A stretch of 64,000 nt of DNA from Haloferax larsenii JCM 13917 (GCF_000336955.1 NZ_AOLI01000004.1:1-64000), one strand, 5' to 3'. Numbered from the stretch's first letter, positions 8,261-16,600 are shown. A program made the numbers and translations. Notes: generated from the sequence alone by a model not told the origin.

Positions 8261-9730
8261 CTATTCTAACAAATATCCTTCTAAGATATGCTCAATTCGT
8301 CCCTTTGTATCCACGGTGTTCTTGAAGTGGGCATCAACCATATCACCAGTAACAACGACCAGCTGTTCTCTTTCAATATATTTCTGCTCGTACTCGTCCC
8401 GCAGATGATCTGGGTAGTCTGAATTCACATCAAGGCGAGTCCGTCTCCTGTCGTCAGTCGTGAGATCTTCGTAGAATCGAGATCTACTGAAGAAGGGCCG
8501 AATAACATCTGTGAATTCTCCCTCCGCCAGTTCCAGCTCGTTTGCTGTGATTGCTGAGAAATATGCCGCTATGATATAGGCTAGAGCTTCAGACGTGAGA
8601 ACGACCATTATAGTATCAGCATCGTAGTATTGGCGCATACCGTTGTGGAACTCGATTTCCTGATGGCCGTCTACATCGAAGACAACGAAGATGTGTGCAA
8701 CAGTATGATCACGGAGCGATGGTTGACGTTGAACACGTTCAATGTACCCCTTGTGTTTCCGTTCGATTAGCTCCTTAGCAAAGTTGGCGTCCGTCCCGGA
8801 CTTGGTATCAACCAAGGCTAGAATCGGGTCGTAACCCTTCGCCTCGTCATCTGGAAGGCGGAATATATTGTCTGGAAGGGATTCACCGGAGTCGTCTTCT
8901 CCTCCCACACCTGGTAGAACAGTAGCGATATGAGAGAAAGCAGCTGAACAAATCTCTTCTAACCGGGATCCATCAGCTATCGACAATTCTCCGTTCTCCC
9001 GAAGCAACCGCATATACGCCAGTTCTGTAGCAATATAGAGAGGGTTTTTGTCCCCTTTCTTCAGGAAGCTATCTTCCTCAATTCCCCTCTTTTGTTCGAT
9101 TTGATAGGTGAGATTGCGGCTTCGTTTTGTATTGTTAACCGACTGCTTGATCGATCCAGGAGTGTCTAGGTTCTTAAAGGGAACAGGGCATACCAGAGGA
9201 CCGACTGCAAAGACCTCGGTAATCTCGAAGATTTCCTTGACCGAAGAACGAGGAGTCAAAAGAAGCGTAACTTGTTCCCTGCGAATAGCCTGATCAAAGA
9301 TCTCCTTTATTGTCTTCTCATAACGGTTCTCTGTATGTATCAGACAGATATCGATGGCTTCCGCTGTGTGGCCGATAATGTATCTTGGGAGTGTACTTCT
9401 GGATTCGACCTCTGAAAATTCCCACTCAAACGATTCACAAATACAGCTGAAGACGGTTTCATAACAGAGTTCGTACCGTATCCGTTCTTCACGGGGAATC
9501 TGTTCTATATGCTCCCGTCGTTTCTTACACTTGGTAATAAAAACGCCATCACTATCTTCTGGCTGTCCGATGATTTTGATTGGTCCATCGCATTTTGGGC
9601 ATTGATTTGGATCAGAGAGGACCTCCGTGACGAACTCAGTGTTTCCAAGTGGGGCAGGAACTTCTTCCTGTTTTAATCGGAAACCTTTCTTAAGGAACCG
9701 GTTTACCCCCTTGATTTGTTCTTCATTCAT
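8261..9730 (-). CDS. FokI-like nuclease with N-terminal zinc ribbon
   Basis: A 489-residue protein. The C-terminal half looks like a FokI-type cleavage domain: P286-D287-N-I-F, then ALVDTKSGT with D308 and K310, followed about 30-45 residues later by HIFVVFDVDG and then VVLTSEALAYII, in the same order as FokI. The N-terminal part has CPKC (residues 44-47) and further cysteines (C68, C89, C96, C98) that could bind zinc, so DNA or partner recognition may lie there. The start overlaps the stop of the upstream gene by 8 nt, so the two proteins probably act together as a restriction-like defence pair. The region is visibly A/T-richer than its flanks. No methylase is adjacent. Confidence 0.65.
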   Translation of the reverse strand: MNEEQIKGVNRFLKKGFRLKQEEVPAPLGNTEFVTEVLSDPNQCPKCDGPIKIIGQPEDSDGVFITKCKKRREHIEQIPREERIRYELCYETVFSCICESFEWEFSEVESRSTLPRYIIGHTAEAIDICLIHTENRYEKTIKEIFDQAIRREQVTLLLTPRSSVKEIFEITEVFAVGPLVCPVPFKNLDTPGSIKQSVNNTKRSRNLTYQIEQKRGIEEDSFLKKGDKNPLYIATELAYMRLLRENGELSIADGSRLEEICSAAFSHIATVLPGVGGEDDSGESLPDNIFRLPDDEAKGYDPILALVDTKSGTDANFAKELIERKHKGYIERVQRQPSLRDHTVAHIFVVFDVDGHQEIEFHNGMRQYYDADTIMVVLTSEALAYIIAAYFSAITANELELAEGEFTDVIRPFFSRSRFYEDLTTDDRRRTRLDVNSDYPDHLRDEYEQKYIEREQLVVVTGDMVDAHFKNTVDTKGRIEHILEGYLLE

Positions 9731-11006
9731 TTCTTAGTGTATCGAAGAAGAGACGGAGAGTGTCTAAGTTCTCCGTGCTCATTTTCCCATAGAGTGGCGA
9801 CCAGGTATCTCCCTGAATCCTTACCTTCTCGTCCTCGATCTCAACTACTACCTGGACATTTTCGTCATCAGCTTCCTTTAGATACGCCTCTAGACCATCG
9901 TCCATACTGTCAACCGAGTCTAAGAAGCCTGAGAAATTATCCGAGACAAGACGGAAATCGTCTGTTTGAGTATTTTGATCGTCTGAAATAATGAATCCGG
10001 CTAGACGAACCGTTTCAAGTCGCTCCTCCGCCTCTGCAACTTCGTCCTCTTCTAAATCCTCATCTTCTCGAAGATTCTCGACCAATTCCTCTCTTCGGGA
10101 ACCAAGGCTTTCCTCCACTTGTTCAACTGCGTCTTCATCGTTTTCGGCCGCTTCCTTCGCTACCGAACGGATTTCACCAGCGACTTCAGATTCTCTTCTC
10201 TCTAACCGTTGGAAGACATCTGTAATCGAGAACGTCCCCTGGAAGAACTCCTCCAAACGGGTCTTCCAACCATCAAGCGGATCTTTTGAGAACACAACTT
10301 CAACCCCCTCAGGAATTTTTCGCAATTCCAGTTGTATGGTTTTGAGCGGATATGATGGCTCATACTCGACTTCTGGATCATTCGGAGGGGTTTCAGTTCC
10401 GTCTTCTCTGAAGCTGAAACTGACGTATGGCTTTCGACCGTATTCAGAGTATAACTTGATTTGTACTCCAGATTCTTTGGGGTGTACTCGAGCACCCAAT
10501 GCGTGCCGGTGATGATTGTTCGTCTCAGAAAGATGACTCTGGACATCCTCTTCAACATCTTCCAATTCAATGTCTTCCTCCAGAATATAGACCTCTTGGC
10601 TCTTTTCCGCAAAAATGCTGGAGTAAGCAATTAGAGTAGAAAAGCCCGCAGCATCAATTTCATTGGAGTATTTCAATTCGTATAAGGTAAGAACCAGATC
10701 AAGAGTACCTTCAATTTCCTCGACGGCATCTCTGTCTAGTCCATAGTGTTCATGCAGGTGATCTTTAGCCCGATTCAAGCTAAGTCGTTCACTCCGCATT
10801 CGCTCCAGATCGATCAGAAACTCTTCGGTCTCCTCTCGGAATTCTCCGGCCAACCATTCAGCCATTCGATCCTTCGTTTCACCATCTATGGAGTCTCCAG
10901 TGAATACCTCAAGAAGGCGTCTTAGTCTCTCGTTTTTAAACTTCTGAGCCTTCAACTCCTCTTTCATTTCTTGGTTCAGTTTGTAACCAAATTCCTCCGA
11001 AGACAT
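9723..11006 (-). CDS. Acidic coiled-coil partner protein of the FokI-like nuclease
   Basis: A 427-residue protein of unknown family. Residues 1-75 are helical (EMKEELKAQKFKNERLRRLL), the centre has beta-rich segments (GVQIKLYSEYGRKPYVSFSF), residues 265-330 form a long Glu/Asp/Arg coiled coil, and the end is again mixed alpha/beta. There are no nucleotide-binding or catalytic motifs that I recognise. It is first in a two-gene operon with the FokI-like nuclease and overlaps it, so a sensor, specificity or inhibitor role is inferred from context. An A/T-rich TTAATATGCATTAA lies just upstream and is shared with a small divergent gene. Confidence 0.5.
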   Translation of the reverse strand: MSSEEFGYKLNQEMKEELKAQKFKNERLRRLLEVFTGDSIDGETKDRMAEWLAGEFREETEEFLIDLERMRSERLSLNRAKDHLHEHYGLDRDAVEEIEGTLDLVLTLYELKYSNEIDAAGFSTLIAYSSIFAEKSQEVYILEEDIELEDVEEDVQSHLSETNNHHRHALGARVHPKESGVQIKLYSEYGRKPYVSFSFREDGTETPPNDPEVEYEPSYPLKTIQLELRKIPEGVEVVFSKDPLDGWKTRLEEFFQGTFSITDVFQRLERRESEVAGEIRSVAKEAAENDEDAVEQVEESLGSRREELVENLREDEDLEEDEVAEAEERLETVRLAGFIISDDQNTQTDDFRLVSDNFSGFLDSVDSMDDGLEAYLKEADDENVQVVVEIEDEKVRIQGDTWSPLYGKMSTENLDTLRLFFDTLRNE

Positions 11007-11041
11007 TGCAGTTGCTATTAATATGCATTAACACCACTTCA

Positions 11042-11212
11042 ATGTCCGGTAGAAATGAAGAACCTGACTTAACAAACTCGACCGAAGTGAAGCCCATCAC
11101 CGGTCAACCAGTTCAGATTGCACAATCCCGAGCTCTGCACTCTACCGTTGACGAACCTCTAGGACGTTTCGATCTTGATCCCTTCCCCATGGAGCGAGAT
11201 GTTATAGCGTAG
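11042..11212 (+). CDS. Small 56-residue hypothetical protein
   Basis: A short frame beginning MSGRNEEPDLTNSTEVKPIT, divergent from the nuclease module. A TATA-like TTAATATG lies about 22-27 nt before the ATG, fitting a leaderless haloarchaeal transcript. The protein is hydrophilic with no motif. It could be a small regulator of the divergent module, but that is a guess. A longer start at 11006 is less likely because it would overlap the promoter. Confidence 0.35.
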   Translation: MSGRNEEPDLTNSTEVKPITGQPVQIAQSRALHSTVDEPLGRFDLDPFPMERDVIA

Positions 11213-11298
11213 TAACGGCATAGAGTGTGTGTAGAATCGCACGAATGCGTCGTTCAGTGACGTCCTCAGTGTACAGACCTGGAACCCCTCGTAAGCCA

Positions 11299-12861
11299 AT
11301 GAAACTCCTCAATACCGTTCTCTCCGTCATTGTCTTTCTCGGTATATTCGCCACTATCGAGTACGTGACCTACCGAGTCATTGAACGAGATCACAAGAAG
11401 CGGAGCATATACCGGCTATTCCTCGTCCTTGCTTGGTCGACGTTGGCGCTCATCCATATGTGGGTTCTCGCTCCCTGGCTCAATCTCCCACCAACCGCTG
11501 TAGTCACACTCGGGCTCGGGATTTTGATCGCCTATGTCGCAGGTGGATTCGGTCTTCCTGTGTTCAAATCCGTGGGCGTCATCGGACTTTATCCGTTCGC
11601 GCTGGTGTATGAGTTGTTCGTCGTCCTGTTGCTTTCCGCAGAGGCTGTTTCGTGGATTGCTACCCATCTTCCAGTTCCACAGTTTGGATTCTTCTCAGCA
11701 GTCGTTCCGGGCGATGTTCGGATACAGGCGGCTCTCGGAATAGTCGTTGCAGCCTCAATCGTCTCGGCGATGTACTACAATCCTCGTGGAGAAAACGGGT
11801 ACCACTACGCTACGGGCCGTCATGTGACGCCGAGCGTCGATTACGAGAAGTTCAGACAGATCCAGCAGGAAGGAGAGACAGGCCAGGATGGAGCAGACTC
11901 GTTGAATACGACTGATTCAGACGAGAGTCAGCGCCACACCCGCTCCTCCAGAGTACCAGCGAAAGCAGCTAATGACGAAGCGTTCGAGTACGGCTGGATG
12001 AGTTCAGAAATTGGCTTCGACGACGTCGGGGGCTACTACGAAGTCAAGCAGCAACTCACAGACGAGGTGCTCCAACCGACCAAGGCGGCCGCACAAGGTG
12101 ACGAACGTTTCGACCGTTTCGGAATTGAGCCATCGCGAGGGATTCTCCTCCACGGGCCACCGGGAACGGGGAAGACTCTGTTTGCGCGAGCACTGGCAGG
12201 AGAACTCGATGTCCCGTTCGTCGAGTTGGGTCCTGCAGACATCACGAGTAAATGGATCAACGAGGGCCCACAACGAGTTCGCCAGTTGTTCGAAGAAGCT
12301 GCGTCGATTGGGCCCTGCGTGATCTTCCTTGACGAGGCTGAACATCTCCTCGGCGGTCGCGATGTCGGCGCCGGCGGAGCACACGCTGAAGACCGAAAGA
12401 TTACAAGCGAACTTCTGGTCCACCTCACCGCGGACGATCGGACGGCCATCGTTGTCGGAGCCACGAATCGCCCCGAAGACATCGACCCAGCGATTCTTCG
12501 ACCAGGACGATTAGCCACACATATCGAGATCGGTCTTCCCGAAGAGGAGAGTCGTCACTCGATTTTCCAGTCGAAATTGCAGGGGGTTCCCCACGAACTT
12601 TCAGGCGATGAGTTTGCAGATCTCGCAAGGCGAAGTCGCGGTCTCAGTGGTGCAGATATCGAAGAAGTAGTCACGAAAGCGAAGCGGAATGCGGCGACGC
12701 GAGATGCCGACAGGGTTTCTCTAGAAGACTTTCCGAGCGACAAGGATCTCGATTCGACCAGTGGGTCATCCTCCGCTAAGCGAACTCCCGATGTCGGTTC
12801 TGGCGATGCCAACTGGACTGGCTCTGCATCAGACGACGATTCTGCCGTCGGGTTTCAGTGA
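11299..12861 (+). CDS. Membrane-anchored FtsH-like AAA+ ATPase lacking a protease domain
   Basis: About 520 residues. The N-terminal 170 residues hold four to six hydrophobic helices (LLNTVLSVIVFLGIFA at the start), then a linker, then one classical AAA+ module. The module has Walker A GPPGTGKT at about residue 288, Walker B VIFLDEAEHLL, sensor VVGATNRPEDID, arginine fingers in ILRPGRLA and the lid GLSGADIEEVV. FtsH proteins carry the same AAA module but end in an HExxH zinc protease, which is absent: the protein ends soon after the lid in an acidic Ser-rich tail. It may remodel membrane proteins or feed another protease. The start at 11299 places the first TM helix at the N-terminus; earlier starts at 11227 or 11245 are possible. 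Confidence 0.75.
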   Translation: MKLLNTVLSVIVFLGIFATIEYVTYRVIERDHKKRSIYRLFLVLAWSTLALIHMWVLAPWLNLPPTAVVTLGLGILIAYVAGGFGLPVFKSVGVIGLYPFALVYELFVVLLLSAEAVSWIATHLPVPQFGFFSAVVPGDVRIQAALGIVVAASIVSAMYYNPRGENGYHYATGRHVTPSVDYEKFRQIQQEGETGQDGADSLNTTDSDESQRHTRSSRVPAKAANDEAFEYGWMSSEIGFDDVGGYYEVKQQLTDEVLQPTKAAAQGDERFDRFGIEPSRGILLHGPPGTGKTLFARALAGELDVPFVELGPADITSKWINEGPQRVRQLFEEAASIGPCVIFLDEAEHLLGGRDVGAGGAHAEDRKITSELLVHLTADDRTAIVVGATNRPEDIDPAILRPGRLATHIEIGLPEEESRHSIFQSKLQGVPHELSGDEFADLARRSRGLSGADIEEVVTKAKRNAATRDADRVSLEDFPSDKDLDSTSGSSSAKRTPDVGSGDANWTGSASDDDSAVGFQ

Positions 12862-12873
12862 TTTCCAAGTTGA

Positions 12874-12916
12874 GTTACCCCACAGAAGCGGAGTATATCT
12901 TAGTTCGTGGGGTAAC
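12874..12916. repeat. Inverted repeat GTTACCCCAC-N23-GTGGGGTAAC, copy 1
   Basis: A perfect 10-bp inverted repeat (12874-12883 and 12907-12916) with a 23-nt spacer, 13 bp after the AAA gene and 90 bp before the next gene. Two more copies with the same arms occur at 13690 and 62046, so it is a dispersed element, probably an operator or RNA hairpin. Confidence 0.7.
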
Positions 12917-12970
12917 TAGGGCAGCCGATCTGCGTAATATCCTATCTCTGCCACATCGTTCAGAATTTGT

Positions 12971-12980
12971 GAATATATTT
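12971..12980 (+). promoter_or_regulatory. TATA-like box before the 13007 gene
   Basis: GAATATATTT lies with its centre about 31 nt before the ATG at 13007, the spacing expected for a haloarchaeal promoter with a very short or absent leader. Confidence 0.45.
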
Positions 12981-13006
12981 GATGATACATTGACTCAGTC
13001 TTCAGT

Positions 13007-13657
13007 ATGGCCGGCTTGAACCTCAGGCACGTATTAGATAATCTCGATCGAATCTTCCATCATGAAGCCGATTTTCAACATGCTTTGGCTTGGCATCTAC
13101 ACCAAGAATCCCCGGAAGCTCGTCTTCGGTTAGAACGGCGATTTTCTGGATCTGATTTCCCAGGGTCAACTGACGACGTATACATCGACATCTGGATCGA
13201 GATAGATGGAGAAACCATTCCAGTCGAGTTGAAGTACAAGCCTGACGCGTTGGAAGGGGAATGGGGTGACGAATTCTTTGACCTTCGCCGTCACTCAGCT
13301 CAAGACGTCTCGAGATTCGACTTCATCGACGACATCGCGAGGATTGAGACACTCGTCCAAACATCCGAGTGTGAACGTGGAGTTGTGATCCTGCTCACAA
13401 ACGACCACCTCTACTGGCAGGAGCCAACACGAGACGATGTTGTTGACTACGAGTTCCGCCTCACAGACGGGAAGACTCTGGAGGGTACGCTCACCTGGGC
13501 TGAGGATGTCGGTGCTGGAACAGTAGGAAACAAACGAGATCGCACACTCTCACTAGATGGAGCATACGAGCTTGATTGGGAAAGATACGAATACGAGATC
13601 CCATCTGACCCAGAAGGAAGTGCTGAATTTCGGTATCTGCTCTTGAATATCGAGTGA
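13007..13657 (+). CDS. Small PD-(D/E)XK nuclease-like protein
   Basis: A 216-residue protein. After an N-terminal helical region (FQHALAWHLHQESPEARLRLERRF) it has DVYIDIWIEIDGETIPVELK, a D...ExK signature on two beta strands typical of PD-(D/E)XK nucleases, then FVDFIDDIARIE-like and VVILLTNDHLYW segments that fit the rest of the fold. The function is unrecognised; nuclease activity is inferred from the motif. It stands between two copies of the GTTACCCCAC inverted repeat, which may regulate it. Confidence 0.55.
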   Translation: MAGLNLRHVLDNLDRIFHHEADFQHALAWHLHQESPEARLRLERRFSGSDFPGSTDDVYIDIWIEIDGETIPVELKYKPDALEGEWGDEFFDLRRHSAQDVSRFDFIDDIARIETLVQTSECERGVVILLTNDHLYWQEPTRDDVVDYEFRLTDGKTLEGTLTWAEDVGAGTVGNKRDRTLSLDGAYELDWERYEYEIPSDPEGSAEFRYLLLNIE

Positions 13658-13689
13658 AGGGAGGAGTCGAAGAAAGGAATTGGGTAGAA

Positions 13690-13731
13690 GTTACCCCACA
13701 GATTGATGTCAGTCGCCCCTCGTGGGGTAAC
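13690..13731. repeat. Inverted repeat GTTACCCCAC-N22-GTGGGGTAAC, copy 2
   Basis: Perfect 10-bp arms at 13690-13699 and 13722-13731 with a 22-nt spacer. The right arm ends one base before the ATG at 13733, so the hairpin would occupy the translation start or core promoter of the next gene. Confidence 0.75.
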
Positions 13732-13732
13732 T

Positions 13733-14119
13733 ATGGAGGAAGAGGAGTCAACGAAACCACCAGCGCCCGACCTCCCGAAATATCTCCGCGAGCCACTGGA
13801 GAAGCAATCGCCGGAGCGTCTCGATGAGGTCGCATCGTATGCAACTGAGCTGGCGAGGTGGAAACGACAGCAGCGCCAGGAGGAGCTGGAACGTCGACGC
13901 GCTGAAGAAGAGGTCGACGAGGAGGAACTCGAGGAGTTGGAAGAACGCGAGATCTCAACAGATCCTGAAGAGTACGACGGTGTTCCTACAAGCGGAGCCT
14001 ACATCACGGTGAAGACAACGAAGCAAACGGGAGAGAAGTCGTACCGCTACTACTATTGGCAGTGGCGAGAGGGCGATTCGTGGAAGAACGAATACATCGC
14101 ACCCGTGAACCCGAAGTAA
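13733..14119 (+). CDS. Small haloarchaeal protein, DUF6788-like C-terminus
   Basis: 128 residues: a Pro/Glu-rich N-terminus, a long highly charged helix (RQQRQEELERRRAEEEVDEE), then a C-terminal beta domain with GEKSYRYYYWQWREGDSWKN. The Tyr/Trp-rich end resembles the DUF6788 type of small haloarchaeal proteins, for which I know no function. The ATG at 13733 directly follows the inverted repeat and is preferred to a TTG at 13703 inside it. It lies next to the origin, so a replication-linked role is possible but unproven. Confidence 0.6.
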   Translation: MEEEESTKPPAPDLPKYLREPLEKQSPERLDEVASYATELARWKRQQRQEELERRRAEEEVDEEELEELEEREISTDPEEYDGVPTSGAYITVKTTKQTGEKSYRYYYWQWREGDSWKNEYIAPVNPK

Positions 14120-14154
14120 AGACGACATCGTTGGGGCCAAAACGGGGACCCTCT

Positions 14155-14176
14155 CCCCCCGTCATCGATGTGTAAA
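14155..14176 (-). repeat. Origin recognition box 1 (inverted)
   Basis: CCCCCCGTCATCGATGTGTA followed by AA; reverse orientation relative to boxes 2-4. Confidence 0.75.
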
Positions 14177-14512
14177 ACCGTGAGAAGGGGGCGGGGGGAG
14201 AAGGCGAAATTGTGGATAAACGGACGGAACAGCCGAATATACGGGGGAGGGGCCGTAGCACTCCAAAAATAACTTCTCTAGAACTTATGACTCTAGTCTG
14301 ACGAAGTTTTATGTAACCTCCGGGTTAACCAGAACCGCAATGCACCTAGAGTGAGTGTCAGGTGGAGTGATGCTCCAGCTGACCGAACGAGGTCGATCAC
14401 TCTGAATGACCGTTGTTCTACACCCTTCTTTCCTTGATATCACTGCCGTTAGCTGCTCTCTCCCTGATTGAGACTGTTCGCTCTATCGCCTCTACCCGTC
14501 CTTCATCGGCGA

Positions 14513-14540
14513 TTTACACATCGATGACGGGGGGAGGGGG
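14513..14540 (+). repeat. Origin recognition box 2
   Basis: Starts TTTACACATCGATGACGGGG and continues as a G-rich tract (GGAGGGGG). It is the best match to the consensus. Confidence 0.8.
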
Positions 14541-14721
14541 TTGCGGTATGGACTCGAGACAATCCGTGAGGACCTTCTCCCTCTCGTTTGGACGAACGCA
14601 TCTTCCAAGCTCGGTATAATTTGACAAGGGTGCTCTGCACAATTGCTATCCTGGATTCTGCGTTCACTAATACCGAACGCCTTTGCTCGGTTTCGTGGGT
14701 CAGTCACTGCATCGAAATCAG

Positions 14722-14747
14722 TTACACTTCGATGACGGGGGGAGGGG
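14722..14747 (+). repeat. Origin recognition box 3
   Basis: TTACACTTCGATGACGGGGG and then GAGGGG; one change (A to T) in the core relative to box 2. Confidence 0.75.
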
Positions 14748-14755
14748 CCAGGAAC

Positions 14756-14783
14756 TTACACATCGACGACGGGGGGTGTGTCC
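14756..14783 (+). repeat. Origin recognition box 4
   Basis: TTACACATCGACGACGGGGG and then GTGTGTCC; one core change and a shorter G-tract. It lies 9 bp after box 3, so the two may bind as a pair. Confidence 0.75.
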
Positions 14784-14812
14784 ACACTCAGACTCCGAGA
14801 AAATCGCCCACC

Positions 14813-16276
14813 TCAGCTTTGGTGGAAGTCCTTCAGCTGAGCGTTAACTACCGTCCGGAGGAGTTCCTCTTGTTCGGCAATACTCTCCAATCGAGTGTCT
14901 TCCGTGATCCGTTTCATGATCCCGGTGGGGTCACCCGTGAAGGTGAACTCCATGTACATCCCACCACCGCGACCGCGGCTCTTCCTCGACGTCGAAATCA
15001 AGCCGTACGTGGAAAGCTCCTTGACGTACTTGACGTACGTCTCCCGTGTCATCTGATCCGCATCGAGCTCGTCCGTCACCCACTGATACACTTTGAACCC
15101 AACTGGGCTCGGAACAGAGCTTCCGGAGCGCTTCGAGTAGTGGGCGACGGCGGCAGTGGCGTACAGCGAGATCTTCTTTTGCGTCGTGAGTCCCTCGACG
15201 AGCTTTAGCGACCGATCTTTGTCGATTTCCTCTTGAGACTCGCGGACGTGGTGTTCGTCGACGCCGTCATCACCACGCTCGTCGGCGAGGTCGCCGGCGC
15301 CACGGAACAGGTCGATGGCCTTCCGAGCATCCCCGTGACTCTGCGCTGCGAAGGCAGCGACGAGTGGAATCACGTCATCGGAGAGCGCATCCGGTCGGAA
15401 GGCGTCGCGACGATTCTGGAGTATCTCACGTAACTGATTGGCATCGTAGTCCGGGAAGTACACGTCCCGTGGGTTGAACGAACTCTCGGCTCGGCCGTCG
15501 ATGTCTTCCATGAACTTCGGATCGTTCGTCAGCGCCGCGACGGATACTCGTCCCTCGATCTCGTTCGTGTTACTGGCTCGCGAGAGCTGGTAGAGCAGCT
15601 TCGAGTAGGCGGGTTCGTCGTTAGCGCGCCGTCCGACCAGGAGGTCGATCTCGTCGAGGATGAAGATGACCGAGTCGTAGTGGGTGTTGATGAGTTCGTA
15701 GAGGCGTCGGTACTTGCGCTTCGTGGACACGCCTGTTTCGGGTACGCCTACCTCTGCGCCGACGTCTTTTGCGACTGTCTGGACGAGTTCGTAGACCGCC
15801 TGGTCGAGGGTATTGATCGGTTGGCAGTTGATGTCGACGACACCGAAGCTCTCTCCCTTCGATTTGCAGAGCTCGACGATCTGCTGCGTCACGGCGCCGA
15901 TGATGAGCGACTTCCCAGTACCGGCAGGCCCGTAGAGAAGCATATTCGGCGGTCGGTTTCCTTGCAGTGTCGGCTTCAGAAACGACACGACCGATTCAAG
16001 TTGGTCGTCGCGACCGACGATCCGCTCTTCGTCGATGATGGTGTCGGGCTCGACGAGGTCACGGTTGACGAAGACTGACCCGCCACCGTCCTCGTTGAGC
16101 ATATCTCGAATCGACTGCTGTGTACTTCCCTCAGCGTCGTCTTCGGAAAGACTCAGAGACGCATTGTCGGCAGCGGTATTGTCCTGAGTGGCGTCGGACG
16201 TGTCCTCTGTCTGTGATTGCGTTGCTTCATCCTCCAACGTAGATTGATCAGTGCCACCCTGATTGCTGCCGGCCAT
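14813..16276 (-). CDS. cdc6: Orc1/Cdc6 replication initiator
   Basis: A 487-residue AAA+ initiator that binds origin recognition boxes and opens the origin. The N-terminal 60 residues are an acidic Ser/Thr/Gln-rich extension. Walker A is GPAGTGKS (residues 116-123), Walker B VIFILDEIDLL (about 203-213), sensor 1 VAALTNDPKFMEDID, and the region with SHGDARKAIDLFR is sensor 2. The last 100 residues form the winged helix that reads DNA. The ATG at 16276 fits a TATA box about 29 nt upstream. Box repeats flank the gene on both sides. A longer start at 16342 would run through that promoter. Confidence 0.93.
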   Translation of the reverse strand: MAGSNQGGTDQSTLEDEATQSQTEDTSDATQDNTAADNASLSLSEDDAEGSTQQSIRDMLNEDGGGSVFVNRDLVEPDTIIDEERIVGRDDQLESVVSFLKPTLQGNRPPNMLLYGPAGTGKSLIIGAVTQQIVELCKSKGESFGVVDINCQPINTLDQAVYELVQTVAKDVGAEVGVPETGVSTKRKYRRLYELINTHYDSVIFILDEIDLLVGRRANDEPAYSKLLYQLSRASNTNEIEGRVSVAALTNDPKFMEDIDGRAESSFNPRDVYFPDYDANQLREILQNRRDAFRPDALSDDVIPLVAAFAAQSHGDARKAIDLFRGAGDLADERGDDGVDEHHVRESQEEIDKDRSLKLVEGLTTQKKISLYATAAVAHYSKRSGSSVPSPVGFKVYQWVTDELDADQMTRETYVKYVKELSTYGLISTSRKSRGRGGGMYMEFTFTGDPTGIMKRITEDTRLESIAEQEELLRTVVNAQLKDFHQS

Positions 16277-16289
16277 ACTTCTGCTGTGT

Positions 16290-16320
16290 GACGGAGGTAT
16301 TAAAAAGATTAACCTCCGTC
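16290..16320 (-). promoter_or_regulatory. Palindromic operator around the cdc6 TATA box
   Basis: GACGGAGGT (16290-16298) and ACCTCCGTC (16312-16320) form a perfect 9-bp inverted repeat around a 13-nt A/T-rich spacer, which read on the minus strand contains TTTTTAAT, a TATA-like box centred about 29 nt before the cdc6 ATG. A dimeric repressor or the initiator itself could bind here and block transcription. Confidence 0.65.
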
Positions 16321-16503
16321 GATGTATATCTCTCCGCGTCATTTGGGCTACTCCTCACATTCGCCATTCTGGGGTTTCTCGGCTCAGTACCGGTGACGAA
16401 GTACATTGTTGTGGTTCTCCCCCCGTGTTCGAAGTGTAACAGCGGGCGGTTCGGCTGGATTTGGATACGGCTGTGATATTGTCGTTCAAATAATCTGTCA
16501 GCC

Positions 16504-16528
16504 ACACCCCCCGTCATCGATGTGTAAC
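16504..16528 (-). repeat. Origin recognition box 6
   Basis: CCCCCCGTCATCGATGTGTA followed by AC; exact core match to box 1. Confidence 0.75.
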
Positions 16529-16575
16529 TCGCACATCTTCCGCAGTCCTCGATTGGAATCTCCCCACACGTACCG

Positions 16576-16600
16576 CACCCCCCGTCATCGAAGTGTAAAA
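16576..16600 (-). repeat. Origin recognition box 7
   Basis: CCCCCCGTCATCGAAGTGTA followed by AAA; the core differs from box 6 by one base. Confidence 0.75.

Larger units (their letters stand above)
14151..14783. other. Left part of a replication origin with four origin recognition boxes
   Basis: This 630-base region downstream of orc1/cdc6 has no convincing gene and carries four copies of a repeat with consensus TTACACATCGATGACGGGGG. The first copy is inverted relative to the other three. G-tracts after TGACG are the hallmark of archaeal origin recognition boxes. An A/T-rich stretch at about 14262-14330 between the boxes could be the unwinding element. Together with three more boxes on the other side of the initiator gene, this is strong evidence for an origin. 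Confidence 0.8.
16416..16600. other. Right part of the replication origin with three origin recognition boxes
   Basis: Upstream of cdc6 and its promoter, three boxes in the reverse orientation lie at 16416-16440 (degenerate, CCCCCCGTGTTCGAAGTGTA), 16504-16528 and 16576-16600. Haloarchaeal origins usually lie directly upstream of their cognate orc gene, so this side is probably the main initiation zone or forms a paired origin with the left side. The intergenic stretch from 16342 to 16940 contains no convincing gene; beyond 16600 I see only an A/T-rich run near 16885-16920. Confidence 0.75.

Noticed and set aside
12874-13731. The two inverted repeats as ends of a miniature transposon enclosing the 13007 gene
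   Set aside because: Each copy is itself a complete inverted repeat, a third isolated copy exists at 62046, and no target-site duplication is visible.
14588-15208. 206-codon plus-strand frame over the origin boxes and the cdc6 3' end
   Set aside because: It would translate the box repeats and run antisense to the winged helix of cdc6; composition is not protein-like.
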